The notes under the pieces were generated by a model that had not been told where the DNA came from, made no database searches, and worked only from the letters and a program-made list of their open reading frames with translations. A DNA stretch of 64,000 nt, taken from a gamma proteobacterium symbiont of Stewartia floridana. GTDB lineage: Bacteria > Pseudomonadota > Gammaproteobacteria > Chromatiales > Chromatiaceae. A program made the translations under genes and the position numbers. The stretch lies in contig NAUB01000019.1 in assembly GCA_003676145.1 (NCBI GenBank), positions 124,001-188,000 on the forward strand, in the 5' to 3' direction. This document shows, one piece after another, positions 50,249-59,953 of the stretch (position 1 is the first letter of the stretch; each line of letters begins with the position of its first letter).

Positions 50249-51340
50249 TCAGTTGTTCTGAATCACGATGTTGGGGAATTTCGCCGCATAGTCCTTCGCC
50301 TGCAGAGAGAGCTTGGCGGCCGTCTTACGGGCGATCTCCCGGTAGATCTGGGAGATGCGTGCTTCCGGCTCGGCAACCACGGTAGGCTTGCCGCCGTCGG
50401 TCTCTTCCCGGATACGGATATCCAGTGGCAGGGCGCCAAGCAGATCCACATGGTACTGATCGGCCATGGAGGAGCCGCCACCCTCTCCGAAGATGTGTTC
50501 TTCATGACCACACTTGGAGCAGATATGGGTACTCATGTTCTCCACGATACCGAGCACCGGCACCTCTACCTTTTCGAACATCTTGAGGCCTTTGCGGGCA
50601 TCCAGCAGGGCGATGTCCTGTGGCGTGGTGACGATCACCGCACCTGAGACCGGCACCTTCTGCGCCAGGGTCAACTGGGTATCACCGGTACCCGGTGGCA
50701 GATCCACCACCAGGTAGTCGAGACTGTCCCAGTTGGTGTCGTTGAGCAACTGCTCCAAAGCCTGGGTGACCATCGGGCCACGCCAGATCATTGGCGTCTC
50801 TTCATCGATCAGAAAACCGATCGACATCGCCTGCAGTCCGTAACCTTCCATCGGCTCCAGACTCTTACCGTCTTTGGAGTCGGGCTTGCCGTTGATTCCC
50901 AACATGCGAGGCTGTGAAGGACCGTAGATATCCGCATCCAGAACCCCGACCTTGGCACCCTCTTCCGCCAGAGCGAGAGCGATATTCACCGCCGTGGTGG
51001 ATTTACCCACGCCACCTTTACCGGAAGCGACCGCAATGATGTTCTTGATGTTATCGATCGGTTTCAGTGCCTTTTGCACCGAATGGGCCACGATCTTGGT
51101 ATTGATGGAAACCTCTACCGATTCCACACCGGAAACTGTTTTGACCTGCTCGGTGACCGCCGACTCGATAGCGCCGTGACAACCTTTGGCGGGAAATCCC
51201 AACTCAATCGCGACTTTTACGCTGCCACCATCCAGCTCCACACCCTTTACCGCTTTGGCTGTTACCAAATCCTTTTCCAGATTTGGCTCGATATAGCCTT
51301 TGATTGCCTCTTTCACAGCATCTTGTGTCAATTCAGACAT
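50249..51340 (-). CDS. apbC: Mrp/ApbC iron-sulfur cluster carrier ATPase
   Basis: A 363-residue P-loop protein that carries and hands over Fe-S clusters. An N-terminal MIP18/DUF59-like domain (residues about 1-85) is followed by the deviant Walker A GKGGVGKST near 107-115, DADIYGPSQPRMLG, DYLVVDLPPGTGD, and the CSKC cluster-bridging motif. Length is typical. GGGAG nine bases upstream supports the ATG. It stands alone with a hairpin upstream at 51478. Confidence 0.96.
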   Translation of the reverse strand: MSELTQDAVKEAIKGYIEPNLEKDLVTAKAVKGVELDGGSVKVAIELGFPAKGCHGAIESAVTEQVKTVSGVESVEVSINTKIVAHSVQKALKPIDNIKNIIAVASGKGGVGKSTTAVNIALALAEEGAKVGVLDADIYGPSQPRMLGINGKPDSKDGKSLEPMEGYGLQAMSIGFLIDEETPMIWRGPMVTQALEQLLNDTNWDSLDYLVVDLPPGTGDTQLTLAQKVPVSGAVIVTTPQDIALLDARKGLKMFEKVEVPVLGIVENMSTHICSKCGHEEHIFGEGGGSSMADQYHVDLLGALPLDIRIREETDGGKPTVVAEPEARISQIYREIARKTAAKLSLQAKDYAAKFPNIVIQNN

Positions 51341-51477
51341 CGTCAGTTACTCCCGCAAGCGGGCACATTGTTTGGCCCGTCAAAATTACTGAAAACTTCA
51401 TGGCGGGGGATTCTACACGAAAACCAAGCCAAGATACCAAGCATTTTCCTGGGTTTTGGCGCATGCAGGAGAAATCC

Positions 51478-51503
51478 CACGCCTTCAGTTGACTGAAGGC
51501 GTG
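51478..51503. other. Perfect 11-12 bp palindrome
   Basis: CACGCCTTCAG-TTGA-CTGAAGGCGTG lies between apbC and the TetR gene at 51557. It could be a factor-dependent terminator or an operator site. Confidence 0.5.
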
Positions 51504-51556
51504 TCTGAACCGAACGGATTTAGCCGTTGAGAGTCCCCTATCCGCTTGAGGCCGGA

Positions 51557-52201
51557 TCAGATGACTTCCTGATGCGGAATGGCTCCATCCGTTGACTGAA
51601 GTGCATTGAGACCAGCCAGATAGCGCTCTATCAGGTGTTCAACCAGTGATGCTACGGAACCCTGCCCGGTAGTCTGCAGCTGGTTGGTGGTGCGCATGAT
51701 TGCGATGCCATGGATGCCGTTCCAGATCGCTCTGGCAGCCAGTGCGATCTCGTGTTGTGGCATCTTATTCATGGTCAATGCAGCAATTTGACGCTCAACC
51801 AGCTCATAAAGACGATCCAGCTTGTCTTCATGGATCTCCATCAACAGACCTTCTGTCTGGGGCTGGTGTTCAAACACCATGCGCCAGCGATGGGCATGCT
51901 TTGAAGCAAAGTCGAGATAGGCTGATCCCAATGTATAGAGGCAATCCTGAGGATGCCGACATTCAGTCAACCGCTCACTGAGCACCATATAGAGCTGATC
52001 CAGAGTTCTGCCGTTCACTCTCTGTACCAGTTCATCAAGATTTTTGAATACGAAATAGAGGCTTCCGACTGTATAGCCGATGGCAGAAGCAACCTTGCGG
52101 GCTGATAGTCCCTCATAGCCCTGGGTTTCTATTAGTTCTTCAGCTGCCACGAGTGCCATATTCTCGATTTCTGACTTGCTGTGTTCTCCCCGTCTTCCCA
52201 T
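51557..52201 (-). CDS. TetR/AcrR-family regulator
   Basis: A 214-residue repressor-type protein. The N-terminal helix-turn-helix is clear (AARKVASAIGYTVGSLYFVFKN-like, visible as VASAIGYTVGSLYFVFKNLD), followed by a long helical ligand-binding domain (HRWRMVFEHQPQTEGLLMEI). The ATG is supported by GGGAG five bases away; a longer frame exists upstream. It is divergent from a second TetR gene at 52472, sharing a 270-base promoter region. The ligand is not predictable. Confidence 0.92.
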   Translation of the reverse strand: MGRRGEHSKSEIENMALVAAEELIETQGYEGLSARKVASAIGYTVGSLYFVFKNLDELVQRVNGRTLDQLYMVLSERLTECRHPQDCLYTLGSAYLDFASKHAHRWRMVFEHQPQTEGLLMEIHEDKLDRLYELVERQIAALTMNKMPQHEIALAARAIWNGIHGIAIMRTTNQLQTTGQGSVASLVEHLIERYLAGLNALQSTDGAIPHQEVI

Positions 52202-52471
52202 GTTGTCTCCCGTTTCAACACGTTCATTGTGTTTCACTGTTTACGAACTTCGACCTTCCCTATCAAACAAGGGTCAGAGCAATATCACACCATTTTTTAT
52301 CTTCACACAGTGATCTGTCGCACACGGTGGAAGAAAGATGGGCGATTTATCAACACGTATTAAGAATAGCAGGAGATCAGAACTTATCATTATTTGATAA
52401 ATATAATCACTATACTATAATCTATAATAAATTAATTTTAATTAAGTGTATTTTCACTTTAAGGAATAAGC
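52202..52471. promoter_or_regulatory. Shared promoter region of two divergent TetR genes
   Basis: Very AT-rich on its right side. TTGATA at 52394-52399 and TATAAT at 52416-52421, 16 bases apart, make a good sigma70 promoter for the plus-strand operon. Confidence 0.6.
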
Positions 52472-53209
52472 ATGAAAATCAGCAAACAGGAGAAGGCGGC
52501 CACCCGTAATAAAATCCTGGCTGCCGCTTCCGAAGTGATTGCGGAACGGGGCTTTAAAGCCGCCTCCATGCGTGAAATCGCCCGTCGCGCCGAAGTGGGC
52601 GACGCAACGATCTACAACTATTTCCCGAGCAAGGAGAAACTGCTGTTCGGCTATTGTGAAAACCGCCAACACGAAGTGGCTCAGGCACTGCGTGAACTCG
52701 ACGGCTTCGACCAGTACACCATCCAGGAGCAGCTGCATCAGTTGATCGAAACAGAGCTGACCCTGTGGCTGCCCGACCGGGAGTTTCTTGGGGAAGTCTT
52801 CGATACAACCTTCTACTCACCCTCCGCCAGCCTGGTCAATCTGGCTGAAACCCGCCGTCTGTTCAATCGGATGGTGGATGAGATCATCGACAATGCGGTC
52901 GAGGCGGGTGAGATACCGGAGCAGCCCTATCAATCCCTGCTGGCCCCGCTCTATTGGGACTATACGACTGCGGTACTTGCCTACTGGCTGCGTGACGACT
53001 CAGAAGGGTTTGCCAACACCACCCGACTGGTTGATCAGAGCGTTGAGTTGATCGCCATTGTTCTGCAGACCGGTGTGATCGGTAAAACCATGGAACTGGT
53101 CTCTTTTCTGTTTCGCAGCCACATCAGTCGAACCCTGAACAGCTTCAGTGAATACACACGCCCCTGGAAAAAAGCCAAGCGGCAGTTCATGGCCAGCCAC
53201 GATGACTAA
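52472..53209 (+). CDS. TetR-family regulator heading ABC1-kinase operon
   Basis: A 245-residue regulator. Helix-turn-helix: ASMREIARRAEVGDATIYNY with FPSKEKLLFGYCE following. The C-terminal domain is all helical, longer than usual, ending in a basic region (SEYTRPWKKAKRQFMASHDD). It heads a four-gene operon; its stop overlaps the next ATG by eight bases (ATGACTAA). It may regulate its own operon, with the strong -35/-10 at 52394-52421 in easy reach. Confidence 0.93.
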   Translation: MKISKQEKAATRNKILAAASEVIAERGFKAASMREIARRAEVGDATIYNYFPSKEKLLFGYCENRQHEVAQALRELDGFDQYTIQEQLHQLIETELTLWLPDREFLGEVFDTTFYSPSASLVNLAETRRLFNRMVDEIIDNAVEAGEIPEQPYQSLLAPLYWDYTTAVLAYWLRDDSEGFANTTRLVDQSVELIAIVLQTGVIGKTMELVSFLFRSHISRTLNSFSEYTRPWKKAKRQFMASHDD

Positions 53210-54500
53210 ATCGGTACCGACAGGGAAGTTGGCCCGCACCCGCCTGGCAAGCGGTGCAATGCTCAAGGCAGGTAGCAAACATCTCTCCCATATTGCCCGC
53301 CGCCCTTTCATGAGCAGTGAGAGCAGCCAGCAGGAGAAGGAGCAACTTGATCAGCAGACTGCGGAGATTCTTTTCAAAGCCCTCTCCCAACTCAGAGGTA
53401 CCGCACTCAAGCTTGCTCAAATGTTGAGCCTGGACAACCACTACCTACCGGAACCGATGCGCAAACAGCTGGCCATGTCCTGCCATCAGGCAACCCCCTT
53501 GGGACGCCCTCTGATCAGAAAGCTGTTTCTGCAGGAGTTCGACAGAGCGCCGGAGAAGGTATTTGCCGAGTTCGATTCCCAGGCCTTCGCCGCAGCAAGC
53601 CTCGGACAGGTCCACCGGGCGAAGAGCCATGCGGGCAAACAGCTGGCGGTGAAACTGCAGTACCCCGGAATCGATATCACCATCGACAGTGATCTGCAGA
53701 TCATGCGGATGTTGCTCAAGCGCACCGCCCATGCCGAGCTGTTGCTCTCTTCCCTGGATGAGATCAGCCAGCGTCTCCAGGAGGAGGTCGACTACCATCA
53801 GGAAGCGGATAATACAGAGTGGTTCCGCTCACAACTTCAGCTCGACCCGGTCCGCATCCCCGAGGTATGCCGCGACTACTCCAGCAAACGCATCATCACC
53901 ACCACCCGCTTGGCCGGTGAGCATATGGAGCAGTGGCTCCGCAGCAATCCCAGTCAGGCGCAAAGAAACCATTTCGCACAGATACTCTACGACCTGTTCG
54001 TCAACTCATTCTATGGCCTGAATGCTCTGCATGCCGATCCCAATCCGGGCAACTACCTGTTTGCCGAGGATGGCACCCTGGGTCTGATCGACTTCGGCTG
54101 TGTAAGACATTTCTCTGCGGATTTCGTGGCTCTGATGCCACAGCTTCTGAATGCCTATCTGCAGCAGGATGCCAGTGCAGTGCTGAACTGTTACAAAAAA
54201 CTGGGCATGGTTGTGGAGGGGCTCGACAGCGGCCAGCAACAGGAATTCTATGAAACGCTGCTGAAGCCGTTCGGCGATTGGTTAACCAAACCCTTCAAAG
54301 CCGGCCGATTCGATTTTTCCAAGCGAGACTCCGCCTACATCAAAGAGGGATTGGAGCTCTTCGGCAAACTCAGCCAAATAAAGAAAATCGATACGATCGC
54401 CAACGAATTCATCTATTTCGATCGTACCCTGTTCGGTCTCTATCAGATATTCGAACGCATGCAGGCCGAAGTGGCTATGGAGCATCAATGGTTAATCTGA
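53202..54500 (+). CDS. ABC1/UbiB-family atypical kinase
   Basis: A 432-residue protein related to UbiB, which assists ubiquinone synthesis or lipid handling. Family motifs: QLRGTALKLAQMLSLDN (the KxGQ region, here KLAQ, so the usual glycine is alanine), FAAASLGQVHRAK (Ala-rich loop replacing the P-loop), AVKLQYPG, the HADPNPGNY catalytic loop and LIDFGCVR (DFG). The usual C-terminal membrane helices are not evident, so it is closer to the shorter ABC1 proteins. It is overlapped by neighbours at both ends, so the operon is tightly coupled. Substrate unknown; the canonical ubiB is presumably elsewhere. Confidence 0.93.
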   Translation: MTKSVPTGKLARTRLASGAMLKAGSKHLSHIARRPFMSSESSQQEKEQLDQQTAEILFKALSQLRGTALKLAQMLSLDNHYLPEPMRKQLAMSCHQATPLGRPLIRKLFLQEFDRAPEKVFAEFDSQAFAAASLGQVHRAKSHAGKQLAVKLQYPGIDITIDSDLQIMRMLLKRTAHAELLLSSLDEISQRLQEEVDYHQEADNTEWFRSQLQLDPVRIPEVCRDYSSKRIITTTRLAGEHMEQWLRSNPSQAQRNHFAQILYDLFVNSFYGLNALHADPNPGNYLFAEDGTLGLIDFGCVRHFSADFVALMPQLLNAYLQQDASAVLNCYKKLGMVVEGLDSGQQQEFYETLLKPFGDWLTKPFKAGRFDFSKRDSAYIKEGLELFGKLSQIKKIDTIANEFIYFDRTLFGLYQIFERMQAEVAMEHQWLI

Positions 54501-54907
54501 ATAAAACACTGATCATCGCAGGTCTCTGCAGTCTCACCACCTCTCTGCTGCACCTGATCATCATCATCGGCGGAACCGCGTGGTACCGTTTTTTTGGCGC
54601 CGGCGAGACGATGGTAAGGCTCTCCAGACAAGGCTCGATCTATCCGGCTGTGATCACGCTGGGCATCGCCCTGGTGTTTTTCGGCTGGGCCCTTTATGCC
54701 TTTTCAGCCGCCGGATTATTGCGTCGTCTGCCCTGGCTGAAGCCGGTTTTGATCATCATCACCCTGATCTATCTGCTACGGGGTGCCGGTCTGTTGCCGA
54801 TGGTGTTGATCTCACCCGGACAGGTGGATGAGTTTCTGATCATCACCTCAATCATCAGTTTTCTCATCGGCTCTCTTCACTTGGCCGGAATCCGGCAGAT
54901 GGAGTGA
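54488..54907 (+). CDS. Four-TM membrane protein in ABC1-kinase operon
   Basis: A 139-residue integral membrane protein with four hydrophobic segments at about 7-29, 52-75, 84-105 and 114-134. The ATG lies 13 bases inside the end of the kinase gene; a longer open frame upstream is an overlap in another frame. No family motif is recognised. The tight packing with an ABC1 kinase and an alpha/beta hydrolase suggests a shared role in membrane lipid or quinone metabolism. Confidence 0.85.
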   Translation: MVNLNKTLIIAGLCSLTTSLLHLIIIIGGTAWYRFFGAGETMVRLSRQGSIYPAVITLGIALVFFGWALYAFSAAGLLRRLPWLKPVLIIITLIYLLRGAGLLPMVLISPGQVDEFLIITSIISFLIGSLHLAGIRQME

Positions 54908-54915
54908 GGGCTGTC

Positions 54916-55878
54916 ATGAAGCGTAAACAGTCAGGCAATCCCTTCAACAGTCATAAGTTCCCTCTCAGGGTTCGGCTGTTCTTCGCCACCCTGCGGAAAC
55001 TATTCGGCATCCTGGGCTCGGTTGCACCGAAGCTGGCAGGCAAACTGGCACTGAGGCTGTTCATGACACCACCCAGGTTTCCTGCACCTCGCCGGGAGCG
55101 GCTGGCAGTGCAGAACAGCCAACTTCAGTTTCAACAGATCAACGGACAGCAGATCGCAGTCTACCGTTGGGGTGAAGGCGAGCCGATACTGTTCAGTCAT
55201 GGCTGGGGTGGACGGGGCAGTCACTTCCATGCCCTGGTCGAGGTATTGGTTGAAGCGGGTTACCAGGCGGTTAGCTTCGATGCCCCGGCGCACGGCAAGT
55301 CGAGCGGAAAACGCACCAATATGCTGGAGGTGACCAATACCCTGGTGACCTTGGCCGAATCGCTGGCCCCGCTGAAAGCCGTTGTCGGTCACTCATTTGG
55401 TTCGGGGATTGTCCTGCTGGCGATGAGCCGGTTTCAGATTACTGCTGAAAAGCTGATCCTGTTTAGCTGTTTTGATGATATCTACTGGGTAACCGATCAG
55501 TTCGGTGAGGCCTTCGGCATGAGTTCTGAGGTGATTGGTGCGATGCGCGAGGAGGCACAACGTCGTTACGCGAAACAACTTGGTAGCACCTGGCAGTGGC
55601 GTGATCTGTCGCCTCTGAAGACCATCCAAACCATCGAGCATGAGATTCTGCTGCTGCACGACAGAGAGGATCTGGAGGTCCCATACCGACATGCTGAAAA
55701 TCTTCTTGCCGTTGCCCCACAGGTGAGACTGCATACCACCAGCGGCCTGGGACACAAGAAGATTCTCAGGGATCAGAGCTGCCTGCAAACCTGCCTGGCG
55801 TTCATACAGCAGCCTCTAACTGGAGTCCCCGCTTCGAACAGCCGTGGTTCGACTGACGATCAGAATCATCAGCAGTGA
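54916..55878 (+). CDS. Alpha/beta hydrolase
   Basis: A 320-residue hydrolase. An N-terminal amphipathic basic region (LRVRLFFATLRKLFGILGSV) could touch the membrane. LFSHGWGGRGSHF forms the oxyanion region, FDAPAHGKSSG follows, the nucleophile elbow is VGHSFGSG, LLLHDREDLEVPY carries the acid, and GLGHKKILR the histidine. The ATG at 54916 is chosen over a GTG at 54904. The last 63 bases overlap the convergent putP gene. It belongs to the ABC1-kinase operon. Confidence 0.88.
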   Translation: MKRKQSGNPFNSHKFPLRVRLFFATLRKLFGILGSVAPKLAGKLALRLFMTPPRFPAPRRERLAVQNSQLQFQQINGQQIAVYRWGEGEPILFSHGWGGRGSHFHALVEVLVEAGYQAVSFDAPAHGKSSGKRTNMLEVTNTLVTLAESLAPLKAVVGHSFGSGIVLLAMSRFQITAEKLILFSCFDDIYWVTDQFGEAFGMSSEVIGAMREEAQRRYAKQLGSTWQWRDLSPLKTIQTIEHEILLLHDREDLEVPYRHAENLLAVAPQVRLHTTSGLGHKKILRDQSCLQTCLAFIQQPLTGVPASNSRGSTDDQNHQQ

Positions 55879-57258
55879 GAGGATAAAACCGGGAACGATC
55901 TCATACAGGTCGAACAGGCCACCCGACATGGGCTTCCACACCACCACCGTCAATCCACCGGTAATGATTCCGGCCAACGCCCCCCAGCGGTTCATACCCC
56001 GCCAGTAGAGTGAGAGCAGTACCGCAGGTCCGAACGCGGCACCGAATCCGGCCCAGGCATAGGCCACCAGATCGAGCACCTTGCTCTCTCTGTCCAGCGC
56101 CAGCAGAAAAGCGACCAGCGCAATGGAGACCACCGCCAGGCGTCCAACCACAACCAGCTCCCGCTCTGTGGCCTGTTTGCGTATCAGTCGATAGAGGTCG
56201 CCGGTAAAGGTACTGGATGAGACCAGCAACTGGGAATCCGCGGTACTCATGATGGCGGCGAGTATGGCGGCCAGGCAGATCCCTGCCAGCAGAGGATGGA
56301 ACATCATATCGACCAGCCGGATGAAGACCTTCTCTGCATCCTCTAGGGGCGTCTCAAAGATCGGTATACCGGCCAGTCCGACCAGACAGGCGGCGGAAAG
56401 CGTGATAAACACCCAGCTGACGGCGATATGTCTGGCCCTGGGAACGAAGCTGACCTGCTGAATCGCTTTGAATCTGGCCAGGATATGGGGCTGACCGAAA
56501 TAACCCAGTCCCCAGGCCATCAGCGAGATGATCGCAATCCATCCCAGCGGCTCACCCTTGCTGTCGGTCAGCGGATCGAGCAGAGCCGGATTCTGTTGTG
56601 CAATCAGCTCGCTCATCGGCTCAACACCACCGAAACCCTGCAGGGCGAACAGGGGGATGGCGACCAGCGCCAACAGCATCAACAAACCTTGGAACAGGTC
56701 GGTCCAGGAGACCGCCAGAAAACCACCGAATGCGGTGTAGAGAATGATCACCAGCACCCCGCTTGCCACCGCCCAGACATAGGGTAGCCCGAACACCGCT
56801 TCGAACAGCTTGCCACCAGCCACCAGTCCGGAACTGGTGTAGAAGAGAAAGAACAGCAGCACGAAGATCGAAGAGACCACCCGGATCAAGCCGCTGTTAT
56901 CCTCGAACCGGTTGGAGAGATACTCCGGCAGGGTCAGGGCATTGCCGGCCGCTTCGGAAGCCGTGCGCAGCCGGGCAGCCACCAGCCGCCAGTTGAGCCA
57001 GGTTCCCAATAACAGACCGAGTGCGATCCAGATCGCTTCGAGCCCGGCCAGATAGGCGTAACCTGGCAGTCCCAGCAGCAGCCAGCCGCTCATATCCGAG
57101 GCGCTGGCGCTGAGTGCGGCGACCCAGCTACCCAGGCGTCGGCCACCAAGCACGAAATCGGAGAGATTGCGGGTACGTTGCCAGGCAACCACGCCAATCC
57201 CCAGCACCACCAGCAGGTAGAGAACGAAACTCAATCCGACCATCATTTGCTGGCTCAC
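55816..57258 (-). CDS. putP: Sodium/proline symporter
   Basis: A 480-residue, 13-helix SSS-family transporter. Signposts: LGGRRLGSWVAALSASASDM, SGWLLLGLPGYAYLAGLEA, TAFGGFLAVSWTDLFQG, WGLGYFGQPHILARF and AAIMSTADSQLLVSSS, all as in PutP. Length matches E. coli PutP (about 500). It starts with GTG that overlaps the stop of the radical SAM gene (GTGA), and closes the rodZ-to-putP operon. Its 3' end overlaps the convergent hydrolase gene. Confidence 0.94.
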   Translation of the reverse strand: MSQQMMVGLSFVLYLLVVLGIGVVAWQRTRNLSDFVLGGRRLGSWVAALSASASDMSGWLLLGLPGYAYLAGLEAIWIALGLLLGTWLNWRLVAARLRTASEAAGNALTLPEYLSNRFEDNSGLIRVVSSIFVLLFFLFYTSSGLVAGGKLFEAVFGLPYVWAVASGVLVIILYTAFGGFLAVSWTDLFQGLLMLLALVAIPLFALQGFGGVEPMSELIAQQNPALLDPLTDSKGEPLGWIAIISLMAWGLGYFGQPHILARFKAIQQVSFVPRARHIAVSWVFITLSAACLVGLAGIPIFETPLEDAEKVFIRLVDMMFHPLLAGICLAAILAAIMSTADSQLLVSSSTFTGDLYRLIRKQATERELVVVGRLAVVSIALVAFLLALDRESKVLDLVAYAWAGFGAAFGPAVLLSLYWRGMNRWGALAGIITGGLTVVVWKPMSGGLFDLYEIVPGFILSLLMILIVSRTTAVRSGDSS

Positions 57259-58550
57259 GTTTCACTCCTTGTTTTCCGTTGTTTGATCTTCCCCAGATAG
57301 GCCGACTTCATCGCCGCTTCAAAGGCCTGATTGGTGGGATACTCATAGCCGAATACCGGTTGCCACAGATCGTGATTCTCCATGCAGAGATAGAAAAACA
57401 CATCCTCGTGCCAGGGCTGCAACGACTGATAGGCGAAACAGAACATCTCCTGCTTGGTCGCTTTCGGATAGGAGAGCTTGCCGTCGCTCTCCACCCAGGG
57501 CATCTGCAGTATCTTGCTCTGAAAACCTTTGCGCGCACGCAGCTTCTTGATCACCGGCTTGATGTAGGTGAGGGTCCCCAGGGAGAGCAGCACCACCTCA
57601 TCGGCAGAAAAGTCATCCAGCAGGCGCTGGAAGAGTGCCCCGTAATCCTCGCGCCAGTTGTCGTAGTGAATCATCGGGTGGAGATGAAATCCGATCAGCG
57701 CACCATGATCGGCTATCTGCCGTGCGCACTTCAGGCGCTCATCCAGGGAAGCGGTCAAATGCTCTTCATGGGCGATCAGGGTGGGGGTATTGAGCGACCA
57801 GGTACAGAGCAGATTGCTTGGCAGATCCCGCTTCAGCAGATGCTGGATGTTTTTCGATTTACTCTTCAACTCCAGAATCACATTCGGGTGCTGCCGGGCA
57901 AACTCAAGCAGGGCATCGAGTATGCCACCCTGATTGCCCCACATCAGGGAGTCGGAGGATTGCCCGGTACCGATGTGGTAGAAACGATCCGGGTCGATCT
58001 CGAGTTGTGCCAGTTTTTCCGGAAAGCGGCTGTCGAAACGTACTTCATCCCCATGATAGAAGGATTGAATGCTGCAGTAACTGCAATCGAAACCGCAGTT
58101 CTCCACCGCATCCAGGGTCAGCAGATTGCAACAGCGGGTACGGGGGGACGCCACCGGACAGGGCCCCAATCCCAGTTTCTGCTTCTCAACTTCGACCCGG
58201 CGGATTCGCTGCTCCACCCGTGGCGGTGTCAGCGGTATGGCCGGGTAGTGGTTGGGCTTTTCACGCAACCCCTGCCAGGCCGCCCGCAGGTGATCGAGTA
58301 ACAGCTTGCGCCGCTGTTTTGGGGCCATCTCTGCAGGCACATCCGCGGCCCAGTATTGCGCCAGTTCACCCTCACCCCACATCGCCAGATCGGCGGCCAT
58401 GTCACACAGCTGCCTGAGCTCCTGCTGGGTGAAGCGGTGGCGGTTTGCCTGTTGTTGGATAAATTGCTGCTGGGTCGGGGCCAGACGATCGATACCGGCC
58501 TGTTTAAGCAGGGTGGTGACTCTGGCCTGATCGGCGGAGGCATGGGTCAT
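57255..58550 (-). CDS. Spore photoproduct lyase-like radical SAM protein
   Basis: A 431-residue radical SAM enzyme. The cluster motif is CGFDCSYCSIQ (CX3CX2C) near residue 155; downstream DRFYHIGTGQSSDSLMWGN and ELKSKSKNIQHLL resemble the SplB family. The first 120 residues are an extra helical domain (TQQQFIQQQANRHRFTQQEL). SplB proper repairs the spore photoproduct in endospores; this organism is Gram-negative and does not sporulate, so it is a divergent relative, perhaps a DNA-repair or RNA-modifying enzyme. GAGGAG precedes the ATG. It lies 11 bases after der and overlaps putP. Confidence 0.88.
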   Translation of the reverse strand: MTHASADQARVTTLLKQAGIDRLAPTQQQFIQQQANRHRFTQQELRQLCDMAADLAMWGEGELAQYWAADVPAEMAPKQRRKLLLDHLRAAWQGLREKPNHYPAIPLTPPRVEQRIRRVEVEKQKLGLGPCPVASPRTRCCNLLTLDAVENCGFDCSYCSIQSFYHGDEVRFDSRFPEKLAQLEIDPDRFYHIGTGQSSDSLMWGNQGGILDALLEFARQHPNVILELKSKSKNIQHLLKRDLPSNLLCTWSLNTPTLIAHEEHLTASLDERLKCARQIADHGALIGFHLHPMIHYDNWREDYGALFQRLLDDFSADEVVLLSLGTLTYIKPVIKKLRARKGFQSKILQMPWVESDGKLSYPKATKQEMFCFAYQSLQPWHEDVFFYLCMENHDLWQPVFGYEYPTNQAFEAAMKSAYLGKIKQRKTRSET

Positions 58551-58561
58551 CCGGAAACTCC

Positions 58562-59953
58562 TCAGCGTTTGCGTGAAACAAACTTCTTCAGTCGCTGGCG
58601 TTTCTGGATCTGACGCTTGGTGAGTTTGTTCTGTTTGCCCTCATAGGGATTGTCGCCGGAGCGGAACTCGATGCGTATCGGGGTGCCCCGCAGTTTGAGT
58701 ACCGAGCGGAAGCGTGAGATCAGATAGCGTTTGTAGCCGTCCGGAACCCGCTCCGTCTGATTGCCGTGAATCACGATCAACGGCGGGTTCTTGCCCCCCT
58801 GATGGGCATAACGAAGTTTGATCCGCCGGCCGTGCACCAGTGGCGGTTGATGCTCCTCCACCAGAGCTTCCAGTATCCGCGTCAGTTCCGGGGTAGCCAG
58901 ATCCCGCATCGCGCTCTTGTAGACCTGATCCACCAGGCCGAACAGATCGCCAACACCGGAACCGTGCAGGGCCGAGATATAGTGGTGCCGGGCAAAACTC
59001 AGAAATGGCAGTTTGCGTTCGATTTCGGTTTTGATCCACTCCCGCTGATCCTGGGAGAGGCCATCCCATTTGTTGATCACCAGAATCAATGCCCGACCGC
59101 TCTCCAGCACATGACCGGCCAGGGTGGCGTCCTGCTCACCGATCTCCTGCTGGGCATCCAGTACCAGCAACACCACATTGGCCTCCTGCATTGATTGCAG
59201 TGTCTTGATGATGCTGAATTTCTCAATCGCTTCCTTGATCCGGGCACGGCGTCTGACACCGGCGGTATCGATCAGGGTGTAGCGCTTGTCATTACGGGTG
59301 ATCGGAATATAGATGCTGTCCCTGGTGGTGCCGGGCTGATCATAAGCCACTACCCGCTCTTCACCCAGCAGACGATTGACCAGGGTCGACTTGCCCACAT
59401 TGGGACGGCCCACCACAGCGATCTGAATCCCCTTCTCCTCTTCCGCCCCCGCCTCTTCCGGAGGTGGAAACTGGCTCAGAATGCCATCAATCAGGGTACG
59501 TACCCCACGTCCATGAGCGGCGGCGATGGCAATCGGCTCACCCAGTCCCAGACGATAGAAATCGCTGGCGGCGACCGTCTCATCCAGCCCTTCGCTCTTA
59601 TTCACCGCAACGCTGACAGGCTTGCCGGTCTTGCGCAGCTGCTGGGCGATGATCTCATCGCCACCGGTACATCCCTCGCGGCCATCCAGCAGAAACAGAA
59701 TATGGTCCGCCTCACCGATCGCCTGATGCACCTGCTGCTCCATCAGTTGGTCGATACCCAGCTGATCACCGCTGATCCCCCCGGTATCCACCACCACGTA
59801 AGGGTGCTTGCCCAGCTTTCCGGTGCCGTACTTGCGGTCACGGGTCAATCCGGGCTGGTCGGCCACCAGCGCGTCGCGACTGCGGGTCAAACGGTTGAAG
59901 AGTGTGGACTTACCCACATTGGGGCGTCCAACCAGAGCGATCACCGGTAACAT
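58562..59953 (-). CDS. der: Ribosome assembly GTPase Der (EngA)
   Basis: A 463-residue essential GTPase with two G domains for 50S subunit maturation. P-loops [14 protein letters not shown] near the start and [15 protein letters not shown] near 182; DTGG and DTAG switch II; NKSE and NKWD G4 motifs. A KH-like domain and basic tail ([18 protein letters not shown]) end the chain. Its ATG shares one base with the bamB stop (TGATG), as in the conserved bamB-der arrangement of gammaproteobacteria. Confidence 0.97.
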   Translation of the reverse strand: MLPVIALVGRPNVGKSTLFNRLTRSRDALVADQPGLTRDRKYGTGKLGKHPYVVVDTGGISGDQLGIDQLMEQQVHQAIGEADHILFLLDGREGCTGGDEIIAQQLRKTGKPVSVAVNKSEGLDETVAASDFYRLGLGEPIAIAAAHGRGVRTLIDGILSQFPPPEEAGAEEEKGIQIAVVGRPNVGKSTLVNRLLGEERVVAYDQPGTTRDSIYIPITRNDKRYTLIDTAGVRRRARIKEAIEKFSIIKTLQSMQEANVVLLVLDAQQEIGEQDATLAGHVLESGRALILVINKWDGLSQDQREWIKTEIERKLPFLSFARHHYISALHGSGVGDLFGLVDQVYKSAMRDLATPELTRILEALVEEHQPPLVHGRRIKLRYAHQGGKNPPLIVIHGNQTERVPDGYKRYLISRFRSVLKLRGTPIRIEFRSGDNPYEGKQNKLTKRQIQKRQRLKKFVSRKR

